NCBI GenBank assembly: GCA_949063825.1
Contig: CARSRA010000001.1
Coordinates: 1 to 47,002 of the forward strand
Reading direction: 5' to 3'
From: an uncultured Candidatus Saccharibacteria bacterium
GTDB taxonomy: Bacteria; Patescibacteriota; Saccharimonadia; Saccharimonadales; Saccharimonadaceae
Length of the DNA stretch: 47,002 bases
The notes beneath the pieces are model-generated. The model did not search any database, was not told the origin of the DNA, and was given only the letters and a program-made list of their open reading frames with translations. This document shows, one piece after another, positions 42,501 through 47,002 of the stretch (within the stretch, counting starts at the first letter, position 1; every line of letters starts with the position of its first letter). A program made the position numbers and the translations under genes.

Positions 42501-42866
42501 TTTAAAACCGGTAAGTACCACCCCGAAAAGTGGAATAGTCACCCGACGCTTTATAAAATGCGTCTACAGTTAGGTTTCTATAAATTGCTATTGAATCTTT
42601 CGCCGACTTATCGGAATTATGAAGTGAAGGCTGGGCATATTTTATTCGTTACGCCCGATAAAAAAGATGATAAGGTCCGTGATAAAATTTATGATTATGA
42701 TACTGAAGATGATAAGGAGCTTAAAGAACTAGTCCAAGCAGTTTATCGCGAAATTAGTAGTCTGAATTTCATACATAATGACGAGCTCTTTTTGTCGGCG
42801 GATAAAAGTCGTAGCATGAAGCAGGTGCGTGATTTTGTACAAAAACTGATCCAAAATACATTTTAG
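39555..42866 (+). CDS. UvrD/PcrA-like helicase with C-terminal RecB-type nuclease
   Basis: 1103 residues. Superfamily 1A motifs in order: AGPGTGKTQLL (24-34), LCLTFTEAGAENM, LLDEFQDTNASQ, VGDDDQAIYEFQGA, TLTKNYRSSDEI, VMTAHKSKGLEFEYV, LLFVAMTRAK. The C-terminal 220 residues contain LTGKIDHIAIDED and EVYDFKTGK, the PD-(D/E)xK nuclease core. Such AdnA/AddB-like or RecB-like fusions process double-strand breaks or replication intermediates. GTG start within the upstream stop. No second helicase-nuclease subunit is adjacent, so it may act alone. Confidence 0.92.
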   Translation: MSLRLNEEQRAAVEYLGGPLLVLAGPGTGKTQLLSAKVAYILEHTDANPENILCLTFTEAGAENMRDRLQTMMGQAAVDVNIYTYHAFGRNLLERYQNYAEKIDRKLDSPVDATMQYRIITEIQRNLPIDDILKKADPKDILETIGNAKSERLSSKDLQQIAEQNISDSLAISNEVSSFLQQLPPRAKFEVAMETTYDPIGEILAGYVQNAPICNGIEPLGNVLARELKAAIDEVLDDEKRRIKPLSAWKTSFFEKTDSGEFRLKDHIANKKLLSLANIMTLYDAKLASHGWFDFNDMIESTIQYLKDDDGFRLSLAELFQYILLDEFQDTNASQFELIQLLTDYDQPNIMAVGDDDQAIYEFQGANASNLMEFKEHYGADVITLTKNYRSSDEILGLSRKIANQMTDSFVKSYDTVDKTLIAMKQFPAESELEITRHEFPCLEAEFYFVAQKIRGLINRGVNPTEIAVLAPKHKNLVALLPFLKQRDIPISYEKRENLLADERLKELIELAKFIMRLANHEQPSEKLLEILSYDFWNLDMLEVMHIFPERSMRMPTFEILEKGGEKYPKLAEFTKFLVKLVAKSLTAPLEIWLSYLIGELELEGYTSPYLAYYQEHLSKSELVEFYEALATFRQNVFSHMQNLVSDERPEPKLADFVAMIQDYELAGTEIMRISKFRSSDNAVQVMTAHKSKGLEFEYVFLVSVDDHSWGKSKGNNNKLTLPKNLAKIRHTGITDDEKLRLLFVAMTRAKAVLIMTNANANADGKTLARLAYLSESSREVVEPLSPYLPECGQKIILHQDELSETEKIQTLTTNWLAKYQRMTPELEQLARSRIENYRLSATDLTNFIDLIYAGPQSLYERLILHVPSPSATKDQAYGIVMHSIFEMVTREKLSDTAALERLQAEVAKISLEEVEKAELLAQAQESLKKSLAEFGDILRYDNARAEVNLSPERLNFNGVPLTGKIDHIAIDEDAKTIEVYDFKTGKYHPEKWNSHPTLYKMRLQLGFYKLLLNLSPTYRNYEVKAGHILFVTPDKKDDKVRDKIYDYDTEDDKELKELVQAVYREISSLNFIHNDELFLSADKSRSMKQVRDFVQKLIQNTF

Positions 42867-42908
42867 AGCTTTACAACCGAGCGGAAGTTTGCTATAGTAG
42901 CAATAGTT

Positions 42909-43247
42909 ATGAGTAAAAAAGTTATACAACCAGAAGATTACCGTTTTGTGGTTTTCGCAGATGAGGCGGCAGATTTTTCTTTTTTGACGCGTTCGACTGC
43001 AAAGAGCGACGAGACTATCAAATGGGAAGATGGCAATGAGTACCCTTTGATCAAGGTACAGATTTCTTCGGCTTCGCATCCATTCTTTACTGGTGAGGAA
43101 AAGATTATCGATACTGAGGGTCGCGTAGACCGGTTTAAAGCTCGTGCTGAGCGTGCCGCTAAGCTTCGTGAGGCTTTGGGTAATAAAGCTAAGAAAGCCC
43201 AAAAAGAAGCTGATAAAAAGGCTGAAAAGAGCGAAACTGAGAAATAG
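42909..43247 (+). CDS. rpmE2: 50S ribosomal protein bL31, type B
   Basis: 112 residues. Matches bL31B: IQPEDYRFVVFADEAADFSFL, TIKWEDGNEYPLIKVQISSA, SHPFFTGEEKIIDTEGRVDRF, followed by a Lys/Ala/Glu tail. The zinc cysteines of type A are absent, as expected for the type-B paralogue. TATAGT at 42893-42898 lies 10 nt before the ATG; no ribosome site, so leaderless or nearly so. It ends before a 10-bp terminator. Confidence 0.93.
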   Translation: MSKKVIQPEDYRFVVFADEAADFSFLTRSTAKSDETIKWEDGNEYPLIKVQISSASHPFFTGEEKIIDTEGRVDRFKARAERAAKLREALGNKAKKAQKEADKKAEKSETEK

Positions 43248-43274
43248 GGAATCTTTTTCCGTAATGAATAACTG

Positions 43275-43303
43275 ACCACCGGATCGAGCATCTGGTGGTT
43301 TTG
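43275..43303 (+). terminator. Terminator after bL31B
   Basis: ACCACCGGAT and ATCTGGTGGT (one G-U) around CGAGC, then TTTT. Confidence 0.85.
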
Positions 43304-43329
43304 GATTGGCATATAGAACTAATGAAAAA

Positions 43330-43350
43330 CCGGGGCTAGACTAGCCCCGG
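43330..43350 (-). terminator. Terminator for the 43409 gene
   Basis: CCGGGGCTA and TAGCCCCGG form a 9-bp stem around GAC; on the minus strand it is followed by TTTTTC. A 20-nt perfect palindrome (GCCATATTTATAAATATGGC, 43355-43374) lies between it and the gene. Confidence 0.8.
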
Positions 43351-43408
43351 TAATGCCATATTTATAAATATGGCGAGGAAATGTGCTTAGGTGTGCAGGA
43401 TAGTGTCG

Positions 43409-43588
43409 TCAATGTCTGTCTTCAGGATGTTCCCGGTTCCACTGAGCCAACCGCTGATCGTGAGTGTTTTTGTATACTCCATAGGAATCCTCGCACTGAT
43501 ATGGCGTTTTCGATGTCCCGCTCATGAAAGCTGCGAACGGCGAAGTGCACGGTTCGCCATTTTGTCCTCTATACGTGTTTTTAAACAC
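43409..43588 (-). CDS. Small Cys-containing protein, unknown
   Basis: About 59 residues from a GTG at 43588, 8 nt after a GAAAGGGGG ribosome site; a GTG nine bases earlier (43597) is in the same frame but too close to that site. The sequence (YRGQNGEPCTSPFAAFMSG, PYQCEDSYGVYKN) has two cysteines and a polar C terminus (AQWNREHPEDRH). Not recognised. Its own terminator and the accessory-type ribosome site support a real gene. An overlapping 22-codon frame starting at an ATG one base out is also possible and cannot be excluded. Confidence 0.45.
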   Translation of the reverse strand: MFKNTYRGQNGEPCTSPFAAFMSGTSKTPYQCEDSYGVYKNTHDQRLAQWNREHPEDRH

Positions 43589-43597
43589 ATTTTCCAC

Positions 43598-43952
43598 CCC
43601 CTTTCAAAAAGAACTACTGATCGCTCGACCAGCGCAGGATACGATTATTAGATAATCAAACATTTTCTATTGACTACAACTAGCAATCGTTTTTTAATTT
43701 TATATCATTCACACTGATAATGCAAGCATGAGCTCTATGTATTATTAAAATATAAATTTTAGTATGAACCGCAGTCCGTAAACTTAACGGCATGTCACCT
43801 TTCCTCAAACGCATAAGTCGCATTGGTTACTTGCCAAGATCTGAGTTCTGTGCTAAAATTGTAGAGTAATAATATTAATGAAACAGTTACGAGCAATTTC
43901 CTCGACTTCGTCGATTTCTCGTAGCGACGCGAAAGGAAAAATAAGAAATATT
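43598..43952 (+). promoter_or_regulatory. Intergenic region with rpsB promoter and leader
   Basis: No gene is seen. TGTGC-TAAAAT (-10 at 43854-43859) should give an rpsB leader of about 85 nt. In it TCGACTTCGTCGA can fold as a hairpin, flanked by CGAG and CTCG that extend it (43889-43921). Such a leader could mediate S2 autoregulation, as known for rpsB elsewhere, but the fold is not a recognised one. The left 250 nt are AT-rich and unassigned. Confidence 0.5.
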
Positions 43953-44651
43953 ATGGCAGTATCTGTCGATATGAAAGCTCTACTTGAGTCTGGTGCTCAT
44001 TTCGGGCATAAAACTAGCCGTTGGCATCCTAAGATGGCGCAATACATCCATAGCAAACGCCAAGGCGGTCATATTATCAATCTTGAGAAAACTGCTGAAG
44101 CACTTGAAGAAGCTTTGCCACAAATTACTAAGATCGTGGCTGGCGGCAAGAAAGTCCTCTTCGTAGGTACCAAAAAACAACTCAAAGATATCACGAAGGC
44201 AGCCGCCGAGTCGGTCAACATGCCTTACGTTACCGTACGCTGGGTTGGTGGTATCTTGACGAATGTTGATACCGTAAATCGCCAAATCAAGAAGCTGAAG
44301 GATTTGGAGCGTCGAATGACTTCTGGCGAGCTCGAAGCACGCTATTCAAAACTTGAGGTTCAGCGCTACCAGGAGGAAATCGATACTCTGAATGAGCGTT
44401 ACGGTGGTGTAAAAGACATGAATGAACAGCCGGCTGCTGTGATCGTAGTTGATGCGGCGCACGACAAGAACGCTATTAAAGAGGCAAAAACGTTAGGGAT
44501 TCCAGTTTTTGCAGTTTGTGATACAAATGTTGATCCGACCGAGATTGAGTATGTGATTCCAGCAAATGACGATGCGATTAAGTCGGTTCAGTTAATTTTG
44601 GACTATTTTGTTGCAGCCGTAAAAGAAGGCGAAGCAAAAAAGGAAAAATAA
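43953..44651 (+). CDS. rpsB: 30S ribosomal protein uS2
   Basis: 232 residues. MKALLESGAHFGHKTSRWHPKM, IINLEKTAEAL, VRWVGGILTNVDTV, AAVIVVDAAHDKNAIKEA and PVFAVCDTNVDP are all canonical. The start at 43953 matches the family N terminus; an in-frame ATG at 43878 would add 25 Ser/Arg-rich residues encoded by the structured leader. It is followed after 9 nt by tsf with AAGGAGG. Confidence 0.97.
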   Translation: MAVSVDMKALLESGAHFGHKTSRWHPKMAQYIHSKRQGGHIINLEKTAEALEEALPQITKIVAGGKKVLFVGTKKQLKDITKAAAESVNMPYVTVRWVGGILTNVDTVNRQIKKLKDLERRMTSGELEARYSKLEVQRYQEEIDTLNERYGGVKDMNEQPAAVIVVDAAHDKNAIKEAKTLGIPVFAVCDTNVDPTEIEYVIPANDDAIKSVQLILDYFVAAVKEGEAKKEK

Positions 44652-44660
44652 GGAGGCAAA

Positions 44661-45284
44661 ATGAGCAAAGAATTAAACGAAAAAGCCGAAGAAGTTAAAG
44701 AGATCTCAATCGAGCTAATCAAGAAGCTTAAAGAGTTGTCGGGGGTCGGCTTGACGGATGCTAAGAACGCTCTAGTAGAGGCAAAGGGGAATTTCGACAA
44801 AGCGCTTGAGGAAATGCGTAAAAAAGGCATGACTAAAGCCGAAAAACGTGGTGATCGCGAAACTCGTGAAGGCATTATCGATAGCTATATCCATGATGGT
44901 CGCCTAGGTGCGATTGTTGAATTAAACTGCGAGACGAGTTTTGTCGCAAAAACTGATGAGTTTAAAGATTTGGCGCACAAAATTGCAATGCAGATTGCTT
45001 CTATGGCTCCGCTCTATGTCGATATGGAGAGTATTCCGGAGGATGTCGTAAAGACCAAAAAGAAGGAATTTGAAGCGAATTTCAAGGGTCCAGAGAATAT
45101 GAAAGAACAGATTATCGCTGGCCAAGTGAAAAAAGCCTTCTCTGATCAGGTATTGATGGAGCAAAATTACATTTTTGACGACACGAAGACCGTGGCACAA
45201 TTCATCAAAGAGGCAATTGCCAAAACCGGTGAAAATATCACCGTTAACCAGTTTAAGCGCCTCGAACTTGGCGTTACAGAATAG
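44661..45284 (+). CDS. tsf: Elongation factor Ts
   Basis: 207 residues, short form. The UBA-like N-terminal domain (IKKLKELSGVGLTDAKNALVEA), the core motif YIHDGRLGAIVELNCETSFVA and a C-terminal dimerisation/helical part (NFKGPENMKEQI, QNYIFDDTKTVAQFIKEA). It exchanges GDP for GTP on EF-Tu. The gene that usually follows, pyrH, is absent; the next gene, frr, begins 150 nt later, after a minus-strand promoter-like site. Confidence 0.97.
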   Translation: MSKELNEKAEEVKEISIELIKKLKELSGVGLTDAKNALVEAKGNFDKALEEMRKKGMTKAEKRGDRETREGIIDSYIHDGRLGAIVELNCETSFVAKTDEFKDLAHKIAMQIASMAPLYVDMESIPEDVVKTKKKEFEANFKGPENMKEQIIAGQVKKAFSDQVLMEQNYIFDDTKTVAQFIKEAIAKTGENITVNQFKRLELGVTE

Positions 45285-45307
45285 GATTAGATTAAGGCTA
45301 TCCTTCT

Positions 45308-45336
45308 ATTGTATCACAGATTGTGCAAAAAGTCAA
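45308..45336 (-). promoter_or_regulatory. Minus-strand promoter-like site without a gene (copy e)
   Basis: TTGACT (45331-45336), 17-nt spacer with ACAATCTGTGA, TACAAT (45308-45313) on the minus strand, directed into the 3' end of tsf. No minus-strand gene follows. The site occupies the tsf-frr gap, where pyrH lies in many bacteria. Confidence 0.55.
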
Positions 45337-45434
45337 TAGTAAGTTCCTAGTCGTATCTAGTTTGAGTCATCTAAATTGCGTCTAGCCCTAGGCGCAATTT
45401 TTTGATATACTGAAGACAGCTAAAAGGAATTATT

Positions 45435-45977
45435 ATGTTTGATAGTACGGAATATGAAAAACAGATGCAAAATGCGATTGAGCGTTTTGAGGCTGAGCTT
45501 AAGAAGGTGCGCACTGGTCGCGCACATCCAGATATGCTTGCAAGCGTAAAAGTAGAAGCATACGGCCAGTTTATGCCACTTTCGCAAGTTGCTAATGTGA
45601 CCGTGAATGGTGGCACGATGTTACAGATTACTCCGTTTGACCCAGCGACTTTGCAGGCTATTGCCACGGCGATTCGAAACGACGCTTCGCTTGGTCTTAA
45701 TCCGACCGATGATGGCCATGTAGTACGAGTACCGATTCCCCCGTTGACGGAGGAACGCCGCAAAGAAATTGTGAAGCAGACCGCTACAAAAGTAGAAGAG
45801 GCGAAAGTTGCTATCCGTGGAGCACGCGAATATGCTCGCAAAGAACTCAAAAATGCTGAATTACCCGAAGATGTCAAAAAGAAAGCTGAAAAATCAGTGG
45901 ATGAATTGACAAAAAAATATACTGACCAGACTGACCAGCTCTTTAAAGCGAAGTCTGATGAAATTATGACAATTTAA
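45435..45977 (+). CDS. frr: Ribosome recycling factor
   Basis: 180 residues. The three-helix-bundle pattern is complete: FEAELKKVRTGRAHPDML, VEAYGQFMPLSQVANVTV, ATAIRNDASLGLNPTDDGHVV, RVPIPPLTEERRKEIVKQ and the charged C-terminal helix. It splits post-termination ribosomes together with EF-G. TATACT at about 45407 and AAAGGA before the ATG. Followed after 5 nt by uppS. Confidence 0.97.
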   Translation: MFDSTEYEKQMQNAIERFEAELKKVRTGRAHPDMLASVKVEAYGQFMPLSQVANVTVNGGTMLQITPFDPATLQAIATAIRNDASLGLNPTDDGHVVRVPIPPLTEERRKEIVKQTATKVEEAKVAIRGAREYARKELKNAELPEDVKKKAEKSVDELTKKYTDQTDQLFKAKSDEIMTI

Positions 45978-45982
45978 TCAAA

Positions 45983-46669
45983 ATGGCGACTGAAAAACAA
46001 TTACGGCACCTTGGTATTATCTGCGACGGTAATCGTCGCTGGGCTAAGGAGCGTGGATTACCTACTCTCGAGGGGCACTTGAGTGGCTTTGAGCGTGTCA
46101 AGTTACTAGTCGATGCGTTTTTGCCTACTGAGATTGAATTCATGAGTTTTTTCTTATTCTCGACTGAAAATTGGGGGCGCAGCGAGACGGAGGTTAATTA
46201 TCTCATGCAGTTAGTGCGCACCAAGTTACCGTCACTAATCAAAAAATTAGAAAAGAATAATTTGCGTTTAGCCGTTATGGGGCGACCTGATCCAGTGGAT
46301 CCAAAACTTTGGGCTAGTTTGATGGAGGCTGAGGAACGTACGGCTAAGAATACTGGAAAGACCGTGGCAATTTGTTTTAATTACGGTGGTCAGTGGGAAA
46401 TCGTTGATGCTGCGAATCGTGCAATTGCTCGTGGCGAACCGATCCTCGATCCAGCGGATTTTGCTAAAAATCTATACCATCCTGAAATTCCAGCTTGCGA
46501 TGTGATCGCGCGTACTTCTGGAGAGCAACGGATTTCGGGATTCCAGCTTTGGCGGGCAGCATATGCAGAGTTTATGTTTTTGGATAAGTTCTTTCCGGCT
46601 CTTGAAACCTCTGATTTAGATTCAATTTTGGATGAATTTCATGGTCGTCAGCGCCGATTTGGTAAGTAA
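45983..46669 (+). CDS. uppS: Undecaprenyl diphosphate synthase (cis-prenyltransferase)
   Basis: 228 residues. GIICDGNRRWAKERG with the catalytic aspartate, LSGFERVKLL, SFFLFSTENWGR and the C-terminal DVIARTSGEQRISGFQLW. It builds the C55 lipid carrier needed for cell-wall precursors, consistent with murC in this window. It begins 5 nt after frr without a clear ribosome site. The usual cdsA and dxr genes that follow uppS elsewhere are missing, so isoprenoid and phospholipid precursors may come from outside (inference). Confidence 0.96.
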   Translation: MATEKQLRHLGIICDGNRRWAKERGLPTLEGHLSGFERVKLLVDAFLPTEIEFMSFFLFSTENWGRSETEVNYLMQLVRTKLPSLIKKLEKNNLRLAVMGRPDPVDPKLWASLMEAEERTAKNTGKTVAICFNYGGQWEIVDAANRAIARGEPILDPADFAKNLYHPEIPACDVIARTSGEQRISGFQLWRAAYAEFMFLDKFFPALETSDLDSILDEFHGRQRRFGK

Positions 46670-46709
46670 TAGGCGTTAGGATTTCACAAAATCGTGATAT
46701 AATGACAAT

Positions 46710-47002
46710 ATGTATATTGTTTTTGGGGTAATCATCGGAATTTTAATTTTGATGCTGCTGGTGGTCGCGCATGAATTTGGTCATTTTATAATGGCTCGTA
46801 AGAATGGCGTCACGGTAAAAGAATTTGGGGTCGGTTTTCCACCTCGTATGATCGCCTGGGTGAAGAAGCCGGTTGAAGTAAATAAAGATGGTAAAAAAAT
46901 CACTCAATCAAAATGGACAAAGATCCCAAAATCAGACTGGGATAAGCCCCAGAAGAGCCTTATTCTAAGTTTAAATTTTCTACCAATTGGAGGCTTTTGC
47001 TC
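46710..47002 (+). CDS. rseP: RseP-like site-2 protease, N-terminal part
   Basis: Cut by the window end; 97 residues visible. A first membrane helix contains the zinc motif VVAHEFGHFIMARKNG, then VKEFGVGFPPR and LSLNFLPIGGFC, all hallmarks of the M50 intramembrane protease. A lysine-rich insertion (EVNKDGKKITQSKWTKIPKS) sits between the conserved GFPPR and the FLPIGG segment, as in several bacterial members. TATAAT at 46698-46703 ends 6 nt before the ATG, so leaderless. It may cleave membrane-bound anti-sigma factors or signal peptides. Confidence 0.93.
   Translation, partial: MYIVFGVIIGILILMLLVVAHEFGHFIMARKNGVTVKEFGVGFPPRMIAWVKKPVEVNKDGKKITQSKWTKIPKSDWDKPQKSLILSLNFLPIGGFC

Noticed and set aside
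39555..42866. Helicase-nuclease as part of a phage-defence system
   Set aside because: Neighbours are a rRNA/tRNA methyltransferase and a ribosomal protein; the domain order is that of DNA-repair AddAB/AdnAB-like enzymes, and no other defence gene is adjacent.
1..47002. CRISPR array or Cas genes
   Set aside because: No regularly spaced short direct repeats with unique spacers and no Cas-like protein were seen.
1..47002. Alternative genetic code with TGA as glycine (SR1/Gracilibacteria type)
   Set aside because: TGA ends well-defined genes here (nusB at 18731, the 10676 gene, the 607-residue gene), and frames do not continue sensibly through it.

Overview
The window looks like chromosomal DNA of a reduced, host-dependent Patescibacterium, most probably Candidatus Saccharibacteria (TM7). 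The inference rests on short genes and tight spacing, the gene set (LemA/HtpX, a cysteine-free LigA, bL31 type B, a shortened UvrC, an orphan membrane-anchored peptide-binding protein) and a translation-factor operon without pyrH, cdsA or dxr. TGA is used as stop, so the SR1/Gracilibacteria recoding does not apply. The assignment is by gene content and style only.

Layout. 1-8.8 kb: CYTH protein, several membrane proteins of unknown role, the lemA-htpX-membrane protein operon, and ligA. 8.9-17.6 kb: SpoU-type methyltransferase and leuS interleaved with accessory genes of unknown function (about 9.5-10.3, 10.7-12.9, 15.6-17.1 and 17.1-17.6 kb), including a PRPP-motif protein. 17.8-20 kb: rpmF-like, nusB, NUDIX, rnc. 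20-20.9 kb: a hairpin repeat, a FISUMP cassette and a terminator-bearing leader, then an MFS transporter. 22.2-33 kb: MacB-like ABC fusion, uvrC, secG, peptide-binding protein, aspS, a secreted/membrane pair, murC and a membrane protein. 33-36.3 kb: small genes, a frameshifted tspO, tRNA-Leu, rpsP and a cluster of FISUMP cassettes. 36.3-43.3 kb: ABC ATPase/permease pair, an RNA uridine methyltransferase, a UvrD-like helicase-nuclease and bL31B. 43.4-47 kb: a small orphan gene, then rpsB-tsf-frr-uppS-rseP, the last cut by the window end.

Expression signals are unusually uniform. The -10 box is typically preceded by TGTGN, often with TTGACT and a 17-nt spacer. At least a dozen genes have this -10 only 6-10 nt before the ATG, implying leaderless mRNAs. 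Accessory genes instead have leaders with an AAAGGGG-type ribosome binding site.

The most striking structure is a set of 5'-truncated copies of the 3' end of FISUMP-domain (Fibrobacter succinogenes major paralogous domain) genes: one at 20.2 kb, two pairs at 34.7-35.2 and 35.8-36.3 kb, and an opposite-strand stub. None has a start codon or promoter. Three begin at the same homologous position and are 203-204 nt long. In the three type-1 copies the amino-acid differences fall almost entirely on NNY codons inside a conserved scaffold, the pattern left when AAY template codons are randomised at adenines. I infer silent donor cassettes or DGR-type variable regions for a surface protein encoded elsewhere. 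No reverse transcriptase or expressed recipient lies in the window. Other notable signals are an in-frame palindromic insertion in leuS, a ~110-nt structured RNA with its own promoter and terminator at 10.5 kb, and a mobile-looking hairpin repeat at both 1 bp and 20 kb.
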